Shown: one piece after another, positions 53,016-61,076 of the stretch
How positions within the stretch are numbered: the stretch's first letter is position 1
Layout: each line of letters starts with the position of its first letter
Assembly (NCBI GenBank): GCA_910583615.1
Contig: CAJTXP010000018.1
Span: 10,036-74,035, forward strand
DNA length: 64,000 bases
Reading direction: 5' to 3'
DNA from: an uncultured Lachnospiraceae bacterium
Lineage (GTDB): Bacteria > Bacillota > Clostridia > Lachnospirales > Lachnospiraceae
Made by a program: the position numbers and the translations under genes
Notes under the pieces: generated by a model
The model's database searches: none
What the model was told of the DNA's origin: nothing
What the model saw: the letters and a program-made list of their open reading frames with translations, nothing else

Positions 53016-53717
53016 GTGAATCCAAAAGAGATTGGAGCATTTTTAAAACAGCTTCGCAATGAAAAGGGAATCACGCAGGAACAGCTGGCGGAGATTCTGG
53101 GTGTTTCAGGAAGGACTGTTTCCAGATGGGAGACAGGAACGAATCTGCCTGATCTTAGTGTTCTGGTGCAGATTTCTGAATACTACGATGTGGAAATCAA
53201 AGAGATTCTGAATGGAGAAAGGAAGAGCGGGAAGATGAATCACGAATTAAAAGAAACATTATTGAAAGTGGCCGACTACAATGAGCTGGAAAGAAGGAGA
53301 GCCGCAAAGGCCGGGAGCCTTTCGTTCAGTATCATGTTTCTGGTATGTGCCGCGGCGATTGTAATGCAGATGCTCATGGATGGAAGTTTTTCCCTGATTA
53401 TGGGGGAAACGGCGGCTCTGTCTGCCGGAGGGGCGGTTTATATTTTCTTCGTTGTAAAAAACGGAGCATGGAACGGAACCGTGATAAAAGGTACCCCGAA
53501 GAAAGATTTCATGATCAGTTTGATATGCGTAGGAATATTCAGCATTGTATTTTATATGATCATGCGGAAACATGTGGCTGCTCTGCAGGCGGCCGGATTA
53601 TCGGTTTGCTTTTTTGCGATTCTTTCGCTGGTCTCATATGTCCTGCTCCGGGGGTTTGCGTGCTTTTCGCAGAAGCAGTCTGACAAATGGAAAGATGGAA
53701 ATGTGCGCAATAATTGA
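53016..53717 (+). CDS. XRE-family HTH regulator with C-terminal membrane domain
   Basis: A 233-residue protein starting with GTG at 53016, directly behind AAAGGAGGGAAATCT; an open frame further upstream lacks a site. Residues 3-60 are a classical Cro/CI helix-turn-helix (GAFLKQLRNEKGITQEQLAE, GVSGRTVSRWETG). After a helical linker there are four membrane helices (about 98-118, 124-144, 165-185 and 192-214). Membrane-bound XRE proteins of this kind are widespread in Clostridia near two-component systems and ABC exporters. It lies between two such systems here. Target unknown. Confidence 0.86.
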   Translation: MNPKEIGAFLKQLRNEKGITQEQLAEILGVSGRTVSRWETGTNLPDLSVLVQISEYYDVEIKEILNGERKSGKMNHELKETLLKVADYNELERRRAAKAGSLSFSIMFLVCAAAIVMQMLMDGSFSLIMGETAALSAGGAVYIFFVVKNGAWNGTVIKGTPKKDFMISLICVGIFSIVFYMIMRKHVAALQAAGLSVCFFAILSLVSYVLLRGFACFSQKQSDKWKDGNVRNN

Positions 53718-53830
53718 AGCGGGATTTGGGAACCATGTTCGATGATTGAGACAGGACCCGGGAACGATAGATTTGCCAGGAAGAAAAAAATCACAGGCCC
53801 GGGTAGTGAACCGCCATGTTTTGTGATAAA

Positions 53831-53846
53831 CTGTTACCAGTAACAG
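53831..53846. promoter_or_regulatory. Palindrome before the second response regulator
   Basis: Perfect inverted repeat CTGTTAC-CA-GTAACAG, ending 21 bp before the start codon at 53868, next to a -10-like GATAAACT. A plausible operator for autoregulation. Confidence 0.4.
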
Positions 53847-53867
53847 GAAAAGGACTGGGGAATAGAG

Positions 53868-54554
53868 ATGAAACAGATATTTTTAGTAGAAGACGACAGC
53901 GAGATCGCGAAAAATCTGACGCTGCTGCTTAAGGCGGAGGGGTACAAAGTCTCCCGTGCAGCCGGTCAGGCGGAGGCGGTATCCATGCTGGAAAAAGCCC
54001 GTTATGACCTGGCTCTGGTGGATATCTCTCTGCCCGACGGCAACGGCTTTGCAGTGTGTACGGAGATCCGGCAGCTGCAGAAGATCCCGGTGATCTTTCT
54101 GACGGCGTCCGGGGATGAGGCAAGCGTGGTGACCGGGCTGAACATGGGGGCGGATGATTACATCACCAAACCGTTCCGTCCCCGGGAACTGGTCGCACGG
54201 ATTCAGGCAGCTCTGCGAAAGTCGGGAGCGGCTTTTGGCGTCACGGAGATCTGCGGCCTTTCGGTGGATACCGGGAGCGGTCTGGTGAAAAAGAACGGAA
54301 GGGAAATCTTTCTGTCTGCGCTGGAATACCGCCTGCTGCTGATCTTCGTGTCCAGCCCCGGCGCTATCATTACCCGAGACCGCCTTTTGGGGGAACTGTG
54401 GGATGCGGCCGGAGAATATGTCAACGACAATACATTAACGGTATACATCAAACGTCTGCGGGAGAAGATCGAGGACGATCCGGCCAGCCCGGCGATCATC
54501 CGGACGGTCCGGGGGACGGGATACCGGCTGGGAGGGAAGGATGCTGAGAAATAG
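53868..54554 (+). CDS. OmpR-family response regulator
   Basis: A 228-residue response regulator. Receiver domain with EDD at 8-10, phospho-acceptor Asp 52 in LVDISLPDGNG, and Lys in GADDYITKPFRP near 104. The DNA-binding winged helix covers about 130-225 (LSALEYRLLLIFVSSPG, YVNDNTLTVYIKRLREKIE). Overlaps its kinase gene by 14 bases. It resembles BceR/YxdJ-type regulators, but no ABC transporter follows directly; the next genes are the kinase and then the C39/ATP-grasp/M20 cassette. Confidence 0.94.
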   Translation: MKQIFLVEDDSEIAKNLTLLLKAEGYKVSRAAGQAEAVSMLEKARYDLALVDISLPDGNGFAVCTEIRQLQKIPVIFLTASGDEASVVTGLNMGADDYITKPFRPRELVARIQAALRKSGAAFGVTEICGLSVDTGSGLVKKNGREIFLSALEYRLLLIFVSSPGAIITRDRLLGELWDAAGEYVNDNTLTVYIKRLREKIEDDPASPAIIRTVRGTGYRLGGKDAEK

Positions 54555-55539
54555 AGAGATCCGGCAGTTTGCAGGACTGTTTCTTGTGATAACCATGATG
54601 GCCGCGGCGGCCGGCATATTCCTGGCCGGCCCGGCGGCGGGAGCGCTGATCCTGATATTGGCCGCCTGTTATGGGGCGGCTTTTTTTCGGTTTACGAGAA
54701 AAAGGTATCGGAGAATCGCCCGGATGTCCGAACAGATCGACCTGGTGCTTCACGATCAGGATCGTCTGTATGCTGCGGAAGAGGAAGAGGGAGAACTGTC
54801 GGTCCTGCAGAGCGAGATCGGGAAAATGACTCTGCGGATCCGGGAGCAGAACCGGGCGCTTCAAAAAGAAAAAGAGCATCTGGCGGATTCTCTGGCGGAT
54901 ATCGCCCATCAGCTCCGTACGCCTCTGACCTCTGTCAATCTAATCCTGTCCCTTCTGGAGGGCAATCCGGAGGAGGACAGGCGCAGGGAGCTTTTTATGG
55001 AGCTGGAAGATCTGCTGGTGCGTGTGGACGGCCTGATCACTTCCCTCCTGAAGCTGTCGCGCCTGGATGCGGGCATCATTGTCTTTCAAAAGGAACCAGT
55101 GGAGGTAAAGGAGCTCATTGACGCTGCCCTTCGCCCCCTTCGGATTCCCATGGATCTGCATGACGTCACCGTGCGGACAGAGATACCGGATGACGCCTGT
55201 ATGGAGGGCGATCCCGACTGGCTTGCGCAGGCGGTTCAGAATATTTTGAAGAATTGTATGGAAAGCGCCGGCGATCACGGTGCAGTGGAAATTACGTGTG
55301 AAGATACGCCGCTGTTTACCGGTATCCGGATCCGTGACAGCGGGCCCGGTTTTGAGGAGGATGAGCTGCACCGCCTGTTTGAGCGGTTTTACCGGGGGAA
55401 GGATACGAAGACGTCCGGATTCGGAATCGGACTGGCACTCAGCAAATCCATCATCACCGGACAGGGAGGGACGGTCAGCGCGCGGAACCATCCGGAAGGA
55501 GGGGCCGTATTTCTCATCCGTTTTTCAAAGTTTCAGTAA
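54541..55539 (+). CDS. Intramembrane-sensing-type histidine kinase
   Basis: A 332-residue kinase with two membrane helices at about 8-29 and 32-50 separated by only two or three residues, so essentially no outside domain. This is the hallmark of intramembrane-sensing kinases. The phospho-acceptor His 123 lies in DIAHQLRTPLTS; the ATPase domain has NILKNCMESAGDHG, IRDSGPGFEEDE and GFGIGLALSKS. Such kinases usually detect envelope stress through a partner transporter. The partner here could be encoded elsewhere, or the exporter at 49551 could serve. Confidence 0.93.
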   Translation: MLRNREIRQFAGLFLVITMMAAAAGIFLAGPAAGALILILAACYGAAFFRFTRKRYRRIARMSEQIDLVLHDQDRLYAAEEEEGELSVLQSEIGKMTLRIREQNRALQKEKEHLADSLADIAHQLRTPLTSVNLILSLLEGNPEEDRRRELFMELEDLLVRVDGLITSLLKLSRLDAGIIVFQKEPVEVKELIDAALRPLRIPMDLHDVTVRTEIPDDACMEGDPDWLAQAVQNILKNCMESAGDHGAVEITCEDTPLFTGIRIRDSGPGFEEDELHRLFERFYRGKDTKTSGFGIGLALSKSIITGQGGTVSARNHPEGGAVFLIRFSKFQ

Positions 55540-55568
55540 TATGGAGAGGCAGGTTTCCTCTTTTTCGC

Positions 55569-55623
55569 TGTTTTTCACACCCGCGCCGTCGGGACATCTG
55601 GGGAGGACAGATGAGTCTTCCCC
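55569..55623. repeat. Copy B of the dispersed intergenic element, with hairpin
   Basis: From the T-run through ACACCCGCGC to GGACAGATGAGTCTTCC this matches 21785-21838 at about 78 percent with one single-base gap. This copy forms a 9-bp hairpin GGGGAGGAC (55600-55608) with GTCTTCCCC (55615-55623), one G-U pair. It lies between the kinase stop and the promoter at 55664. Confidence 0.5.
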
Positions 55624-55663
55624 ATGAACGGACGATCATAGACGCTGATATCCTGAAAACATA

Positions 55664-55692
55664 TTGACATAGTAGGTAAATAGTGATATTCT
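55664..55692 (+). promoter_or_regulatory. Promoter of the C39/ATP-grasp/M20 cassette
   Basis: -35 TTGACA (55664-55669), 17-bp spacer, -10 TATTCT (55687-55692). Transcription would begin near 55699, after the earliest in-frame GTG (55683), which rules that start out and favours ATG 55737. Confidence 0.75.
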
Positions 55693-55736
55693 TTACAAAA
55701 GATACCAAAAAAACAATGAAGATGGAGAACGTACAG

Positions 55737-56357
55737 ATGAAGATACCGCTGCATTATCAGATGTCAGAATATGACTGCGGTCCCACTGCCATGCTCAATG
55801 GAATCAGCTGTTTGTTTGAGCGGGAGGATATTTTTCCTGAACTGATACGGAATATCATGCTCTACAGTCTTGACTGTTACGGGTCGGAAGGGACGCCGGG
55901 CAAGAGCGGCACATCCAGGGCAGCCATGATGTTCCTCAGCAACTGGCTGAACGGATTCGGGGAGATCCGATGCCTTCCGCTTACCAGCCGGTATTTGTCG
56001 GGGAAAAGCGTCTGGCTGGGCAGCGGAAGCCCTGTAAACGATGCGCTTCACCGCAAAGGTGTGGCTGTGGTGCGGCTTTTTTATGACGAACCTCATTATG
56101 TGCTGCTGACGGGAGAAAAAGACGGCCTGGTGTATATGTTTGATCCGTATTACAGGGACCATGCGTTTGATCAGAAAGATATTCAGGTTATTCTGGACCA
56201 GCCTGAAAAATATAACCGGATCGTGCCGGAGCGCTATTTTAACAGGGAAGATCAGGAAATCTATGCGCTTGGTCCTTTTGAAGGGAGAGAGGCTGTCCTT
56301 TTGTTTAATGAAAACACAAAGATCACAGAGGAAAAGACCATAGAATACTTTATATAA
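55737..56357 (+). CDS. C39-like cysteine-protease-fold protein
   Basis: A 206-residue protein starting at ATG 55737 (GGAGAA ten bases upstream, transcript start near 55699). It has the papain-like C39 pattern: Cys 14 in YDCGPTAMLNG, His 120 in EPHYVLL and Asp 136 in MFDPYYRD, a complete Cys-His-Asp set. It lacks a signal peptide and membrane segments, so it would work in the cytosol, unlike C39 domains of bacteriocin exporters. Its stop overlaps the frame leading into the ATP-grasp gene (TAATG). It may cleave or transfer a peptide or amide made by the neighbouring ligase; this is inference. Confidence 0.72.
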   Translation: MKIPLHYQMSEYDCGPTAMLNGISCLFEREDIFPELIRNIMLYSLDCYGSEGTPGKSGTSRAAMMFLSNWLNGFGEIRCLPLTSRYLSGKSVWLGSGSPVNDALHRKGVAVVRLFYDEPHYVLLTGEKDGLVYMFDPYYRDHAFDQKDIQVILDQPEKYNRIVPERYFNREDQEIYALGPFEGREAVLLFNENTKITEEKTIEYFI

Positions 56358-56374
56358 TGTGGGAAAGGAAGGGC

Positions 56375-57598
56375 ATGGATATGAATTTTGTTTTTATTTC
56401 TCCGCAGTTTCCGCATACATACTGGAATTTCTGCGACAGGCTGCATCGGAACGGAGTGAATGTGCTGGGAATAGGCGACAGTCCGTACGAGGAACTGGAA
56501 GGATGCCTGAAAGGCGCGCTGACCGAGTATTACAGAGTGAATTCTCTGGATCATTATGATGAAGTTCTGCGTGCGGTGGGATTTTTTACGTTCAAATACG
56601 GAAAAATTGACTGGGTGGAATCCAATAATGAATACTGGCTTTTGCAGGACGCGCGGCTCAGGACAGATTTTAATATGAATACCGGAACAAAGGTGGACGG
56701 GATCGAGCGCTATAAAAGCAAGGCGGCCATGAAGCCGTATTATGCGAAAGCAAAAATTCCGACGGCGCGCTGTCATAAAATCACGACGTTGGAAGCCGCA
56801 TACGGATTTCTGGAACAGACAGGGTATCCGGTGATTGTAAAGCCGGATGTCGGCGTCGGCGCCAATGATACCTGTAAGCTGGAAAACCGGGAAGCAGTGG
56901 AAGCTTTTTTCGCGGAACTTCCGAAGACGCCTTATGTGATGGAAGAATTTGTAGAAGGAGATATCTGTTCTTATGATGTGATCACAGATTCCCGATGTGA
57001 GCCTCTGTTCGAATCCATGACCGTATGGCCGCCGTCTATTATGGACATCGTAAATAAAAAAGCGGATCTTGCATACTACACGGCGGCTGAGGTTCCCGGG
57101 GAGCTGCGGAAACTGGGGCGCGCAGCCATCCGGGCGTTCAAGGTAAAGAGCCGGTTTGTTCATCTGGAGTTTTTCCGGCTGACGAAAGCGAAAAAAGGGC
57201 TGGGAAAGGCAGGCGATTTCGTCGGTCTGGAGGTCAACATGCGTCCTGCGGGCGGCTATACGCCGGACATGATGAATTTTGCGCATGCTACCGATGTGTA
57301 TCAGATCTGGGCGGATATGGTGACCGCGGACAGGAGACTGCTTCCCGACAGTAAAAACCATCACTGCTGCGTCTATGCCAGCCGGCGAAGCTGCTATCAG
57401 TATGTCCATTCTCACGAGGAGATTCTGGAAAAATACGGGCAGCGGATAAAAATGTGCGAGATCATGCCGCCTTTGATGCACGCCGCAATGGGAGAACAGA
57501 TGTATACGGCGTATGTGGATGACCAGGATGCGGTGGCAGAGTTTATCCGCTTCGTACACGAAAAAAAGAGGGATGCAGGAGAGCAGAATGATAAATGA
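56375..57598 (+). CDS. ATP-grasp ligase
   Basis: A 407-residue ATP-grasp enzyme. The pre-ATP domain begins NFVFISPQFPHTYWNFC; the ATP-binding lobe has YPVIVKPDVGVGANDT near residue 151 and YVMEEFVEGD near 187; the metal site is GLEVNMRPAGGYTPDM near 284. ATP-grasp enzymes join a carboxylate to an amine or thiol through an acyl phosphate. Closest in style to carbamoyl-phosphate-synthase-like amino-acid ligases. Start may be 56375 or 56381 (both follow GGAAAGGAAGGG). It is overlapped by 11 bases by the M20 peptidase gene, so the three cassette genes are translationally linked. Confidence 0.85.
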   Translation: MDMNFVFISPQFPHTYWNFCDRLHRNGVNVLGIGDSPYEELEGCLKGALTEYYRVNSLDHYDEVLRAVGFFTFKYGKIDWVESNNEYWLLQDARLRTDFNMNTGTKVDGIERYKSKAAMKPYYAKAKIPTARCHKITTLEAAYGFLEQTGYPVIVKPDVGVGANDTCKLENREAVEAFFAELPKTPYVMEEFVEGDICSYDVITDSRCEPLFESMTVWPPSIMDIVNKKADLAYYTAAEVPGELRKLGRAAIRAFKVKSRFVHLEFFRLTKAKKGLGKAGDFVGLEVNMRPAGGYTPDMMNFAHATDVYQIWADMVTADRRLLPDSKNHHCCVYASRRSCYQYVHSHEEILEKYGQRIKMCEIMPPLMHAAMGEQMYTAYVDDQDAVAEFIRFVHEKKRDAGEQNDK

Positions 57599-58706
57599 AG
57601 AACGGATTTGCAGTGAATTTGCGGAACTGGTACAGATCGACGCTCCGTGCTTTGGAGAACGCCGGATAGCCGATGCGGTGAAAGAAAAATTAATATCACT
57701 TGGATTTGAAGTACAGGAGGACCGGGCGGGGGAGAGATACGGGTCCGATACCGGAAATCTGTATGGATATCTGAAGGGCGGGATGTCGGGAGAGCCGGTC
57801 CTTCTGTCGGCCCATCTGGACACAGTCCAGCCTGCCTTTGGAAAAAAGGCGGTTTTTCATGAAAACGGAAAGATCACGGGCAGCGGGGATACCGTTCTGG
57901 GAGCGGACGATCTGGCAGGGGTCGTGGAGATACTGGAAGCGGTCCGGCATCTGCAGGAGGAGAAGAAATCTTACCGGGACGTCGAAGTTTTATTTACAGT
58001 TGCGGAAGAATCTTACATCAAAGGAGCAAAAACCTTTGACTTTGGCAGAGTACGGGCGAAGGAAGCATATGTGCTGGATATGGAAGGAGCGCCGGGGTTG
58101 GCCGCTCTTCGCGCGCCCTCTCTGCTCTCATTTAAAGTGACCGTATCCGGGAAGGCCAGCCATGCGGGATTTGCTCCGGAAAAAGGAGTTCATGCCATTT
58201 GGGTGATGTCCGCCGCCATCAGCCGGATCTGTCAGGGATATGTGGATGAAGAGAGAGATACGGTTTTGAACATTGGCATGATTCGGGGAGGAACATCCAC
58301 GAATATTGTGCCTGACCTGTGCATCTGCGAGGGAGAGATACGGAGCTTCAGCCACGAAAAAGCGCTGAAGCAGGCAGAGAAACTGCGGGAGATCTTTCAC
58401 CGTGCGGGCCAAAAGGCCGGGGCGGATGTCCGGACGGAATTCCATACGGACCTTGTGGCGTACGAGACGGCGGCTGCCGCTCCGGTCGTGGTGCGTTTTG
58501 CGAAGGCCTGCAGGAAGCTTGGGCTTTCCGGAAGGCTGCTTGACACGTTCGGAGGGAGCGATAACAATCAGTTCGCCCGGCAGGGGATCCACGGCATCGT
58601 ACTGTCCTGCGGAATGCATGAGATACATTCCGTGCGGGAGTATACGACCGTGGAGGAACTGAAACAGGGAGCGGCTCTGGTGGCGGAGCTGCTCCAGGAA
58701 ACATGA
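57588..58706 (+). CDS. M20-family metallopeptidase (PepT-like)
   Basis: A 372-residue zinc aminopeptidase/dipeptidase-type hydrolase. Metal ligands: His 76 and its Asp 78 in LSAHLDTVQP, bridging Asp near 107 in LGADDLAG, the Glu pair 140-141 in TVAEES, Asp near 164 in VLDMEG and a final His near the C-terminus in CGMHEIHS. The dimerisation insert (about 180-290) includes GKASHAGFAPEKG. ATG 57588 is behind GGAGAGCAG and overlaps the ATP-grasp stop. It may hydrolyse or trim the ligase product, acting as the third step or as a safeguard. Confidence 0.87.
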   Translation: MINEERICSEFAELVQIDAPCFGERRIADAVKEKLISLGFEVQEDRAGERYGSDTGNLYGYLKGGMSGEPVLLSAHLDTVQPAFGKKAVFHENGKITGSGDTVLGADDLAGVVEILEAVRHLQEEKKSYRDVEVLFTVAEESYIKGAKTFDFGRVRAKEAYVLDMEGAPGLAALRAPSLLSFKVTVSGKASHAGFAPEKGVHAIWVMSAAISRICQGYVDEERDTVLNIGMIRGGTSTNIVPDLCICEGEIRSFSHEKALKQAEKLREIFHRAGQKAGADVRTEFHTDLVAYETAAAAPVVVRFAKACRKLGLSGRLLDTFGGSDNNQFARQGIHGIVLSCGMHEIHSVREYTTVEELKQGAALVAELLQET

Positions 58707-59029
58707 CGGTTTTCCTGTGCCGCATCCTGACAGAGACGCAACATGCCGTCGCCTCCGGTTGCCCGAAGAAAAGATGCTGCCGGAATCGGAGACTGAACTG
58801 TATCATATTCTGGCGGCTGCGCAGTATGATATGAGACGGCGACCTGTGGCGCACTGGAGTAATGTGATGGAACAATATTCGGATACGGGGCGGGAACAGG
58901 TGTCGAAAGATTCTAATGAATATTTTATTGAGAGGAAATAATGGACTGTAAATACATAAGGGTTTATGATATGATAAATATATATAAACTCTTATGTATT
59001 TTTCAGCGCGGGAAAAGGAGGACTGCCAG
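58707..59029. other. Gene-poor junction before the AAA/PD-(D/E)XK gene
   Basis: About 320 bp between the M20 gene and the next good gene. It holds a short open frame from 58774 (55 codons, MLPESETELYHILAAAQYDM at its start, weak ribosome site, ending 58941) that I do not recognise and that may be a gene remnant, and then an inverted repeat at 58950-59001. Composition shifts to AT-rich near 58950. Confidence 0.4.
58950..59001. repeat. 18-bp inverted repeat before the AAA/PD-(D/E)XK gene
   Basis: The arms AAATACATAAGGGTTTAT (58950-58967) and ATAAACTCTTATGTATTT (58984-59001) pair along 18 positions with a single G-U, followed by TTTC. It could be a terminator for the upstream transcript, an operator, or the scar of a mobile element. 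A TATGAT -10-like sequence lies within the loop side. Confidence 0.65.
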
Positions 59030-60736
59030 ATGGATGAAAGAAAAAAGGCGCTTCCGATCGGGATTGAATTCTTTCGGGATTTTAAATCCGGAGATTACTA
59101 TTATGTGGATAAAACGGCTTTTATCGCCGAGTTTTTGAGAACGAAGGGTTCCGTGAATCTTTTCACAAGGCCCCGGCGTTTCGGGAAAAGCCTGAACGTG
59201 AATATGTTCAAATCATTTTTTGAAATCGGTGCGGATGCGTCCCTGTTTGACGGGCTTGACATTTCCAGGGAGACAGAGCTGTGTGAGCGGCATATGGGGA
59301 AATACCCGGTCATCTCGCTCAGTTTAAAAGACGTGGAAGGAGGAGATTTTGAAACGGCGTATGACAGCCTGTGTATGCTGGTCAGTGAAGAAGCGACCCG
59401 CTTTGGTTTTCTGGAGGAAAGTGATAAACTGATAAAAGCGGATAAGGCAAAACTTCAGAAGCTGATTGAAGGTGACTTTGAGAAACCGGCTTTCCTTCAT
59501 GGAAGCCTGAAATTGTTAAGCCGGCTGCTCAGCGAGCACTTTGGCCGCCGGGCCGTAATCCTGATCGATGAGTACGACGTGCCGCTGGACAAGGCCTATC
59601 AGGATGGATATTATGCGCAGATGATCAGGCTGATCCGCTCTTTCTTAAGCCAGGCGCTTAAAACAAATGAGAGCCTGGAGTTTGCCGTGCTTACCGGCTG
59701 CCTGCGGATCGCGAGGGAAAGCATCTTCACGGGTTTGAACAACTTCAAAGTTCGTTCGATCTCCGATGAGCAGTGTGCGGAGTATTTCGGTTTTACCGAC
59801 GGTGAAGTGAAAGAAATGCTTCAGTATTACGGTGTGGAAGACCGTTTCCCGGATGTGAAGGAATGGTATGACGGCTATCATTTCGGGGACGTGGATGTTT
59901 ACTGCCCATGGGACGTGATCAATCAGTGTGATCTGCTGAGGGTGTCAAGGGACGCTCCCATGAGGCCGCACTGGGAGAACAGCAGCAGTAACGCCATTAT
60001 AAGGGACATCCTGGAGGACGCCACAGAGGCCACAAGAGGAGAGATCGAGGCGTTGATCTCCGGTGAGGCAGTGGAGAAGGAGATTATTCCGGAACTGACC
60101 TATGCGGACCTTGATAACAAGAATATAAATATTCGCCAGACCTATCTGTGGAGCGTTCTTTACGCCACGGGGTATCTGACCGATGACGGGAAACCCAATG
60201 GCGGGCGTCACAGACTGGTGATACCCAATAAGGAAATCCTCAGGATTTATGAAAACAAAATCCGAACATGGTTTGAGGATCAGGTAACCGGCGATACAAA
60301 ACGGTGGGAGCGGTTCTGTCAGGCAGTTAAAAACGGTGACGCCGAAACTGTACAGGAACTGTTTCAGGCGTTTCTGTCAGAGTCCATCAGTGTCCGTGAC
60401 ACAGCAGTGCGAAAAGAAAAAAAAGAAAATTTTTTTCATGGTATGTTTTTAGGCCTGCTGCGGGCAGAAGGCAGCTGGATCGTAAAGTCTAACGCCGAGT
60501 CCGGCGCCGGTTACTCCGATATCCTGCTCATCGTCCCCCGGGAGAAAACAGGCTGTGTAATCGAAGTGAAATATGCGGAGAACGGCGCCTTCGACGCCGC
60601 GCTCCGGGAGGCAATGAAACAGATCGAAACCCGTGAATATATGGATTTGTTAAGGCGGGAAGGCATGGAAACGATCCATAAATACGGTCTGGCCTGCTAT
60701 CGGAAAACCTGCCGTCTGGCGTATGAAAAAGAATAG
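59030..60736 (+). CDS. AAA-ATPase-like / PD-(D/E)XK nuclease-fold protein
   Basis: A 568-residue protein of the PF09820/PF08011 type. Start ATG 59030 behind AAAAGGAGGACTGC. The N-terminal domain opens PIGIEFFRDF and YYVDKTAFIAEFL, with an atypical Walker A TRPRRFGKSLN near residue 46 and Walker B VILIDEYDVPL near 181. The C-terminal domain has the nuclease-fold core SDILLIVPREKTGCVIEVKY near 505, with Asp, Glu and Lys in place. This family is highly multiplied in gut anaerobes and its role is unsettled; defence or mobile-DNA functions have been guessed. It abuts a broken methyltransferase gene downstream. Confidence 0.88.
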   Translation: MDERKKALPIGIEFFRDFKSGDYYYVDKTAFIAEFLRTKGSVNLFTRPRRFGKSLNVNMFKSFFEIGADASLFDGLDISRETELCERHMGKYPVISLSLKDVEGGDFETAYDSLCMLVSEEATRFGFLEESDKLIKADKAKLQKLIEGDFEKPAFLHGSLKLLSRLLSEHFGRRAVILIDEYDVPLDKAYQDGYYAQMIRLIRSFLSQALKTNESLEFAVLTGCLRIARESIFTGLNNFKVRSISDEQCAEYFGFTDGEVKEMLQYYGVEDRFPDVKEWYDGYHFGDVDVYCPWDVINQCDLLRVSRDAPMRPHWENSSSNAIIRDILEDATEATRGEIEALISGEAVEKEIIPELTYADLDNKNINIRQTYLWSVLYATGYLTDDGKPNGGRHRLVIPNKEILRIYENKIRTWFEDQVTGDTKRWERFCQAVKNGDAETVQELFQAFLSESISVRDTAVRKEKKENFFHGMFLGLLRAEGSWIVKSNAESGAGYSDILLIVPREKTGCVIEVKYAENGAFDAALREAMKQIETREYMDLLRREGMETIHKYGLACYRKTCRLAYEKE

Positions 60737-60737
60737 A

Positions 60738-60947
60738 ACAGGCAGGGCCACAGGGTCTTGCGGATGGGGCGGTTGGACTCCACGATAGCGGCCTTTTTGC
60801 CCACCCAGGTGAACTCGTAGGCTTCGTCGCCCTCCAGCACCACGTCGGACAGTAGCTGCCGCAGGAGGTCGTTCTCAGTTTTTCAGAAATCGAATTGAGC
60901 TGGATAATTGATGAGTCTTCACGCCCCATTCTCTCTGCAAATCTCAT
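60738..60947 (-). pseudogene. Remnant of a type III restriction-modification methyltransferase (Mod)
   Basis: Reading leftward from about 60878 to 60740 the codons give ENDLLRQLLSDVVLEGDEAY, then EFTWVGKKAAIVESNRPIRK, which is the N-terminal region of type III Mod proteins. The frame then runs out at the end of the AAA gene. Just upstream, an ATG at 60947 with a good ribosome site (GGAGGAATCAGG) starts a different short frame, MRFAERMGREDSSIIQLNS, which is not in frame with the Mod piece. So two gene ends were joined by deletion. The GC-rich codon use (CTG, GCC, GGC) differs from the AT-richer surroundings. Confidence 0.6.
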
Positions 60948-61076
60948 CCTGATTCCTCCAACAAATTTTAATCTTTTCTATTGTGCAGTGCGTTGAAATG
61001 GTTTTCTTCAAAATCTATTTCACAGTGCCTTTCACACAGGCGTCACCTGTATTCGATACAAAGTTTTTCGTACCTG
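60948..61076. other. Spacer with no gene
   Basis: Between the Mod remnant and the end of the LprI-like gene. AT-rich and without a plausible coding frame. Together with the remnant it makes a stretch of 340 bp without an intact gene. Confidence 0.5.

Noticed and set aside
56261..57823. 520-codon leftward open frame
   Set aside because: Antisense to the ATP-grasp and M20 genes, which have clear motifs; the leftward translation has none.
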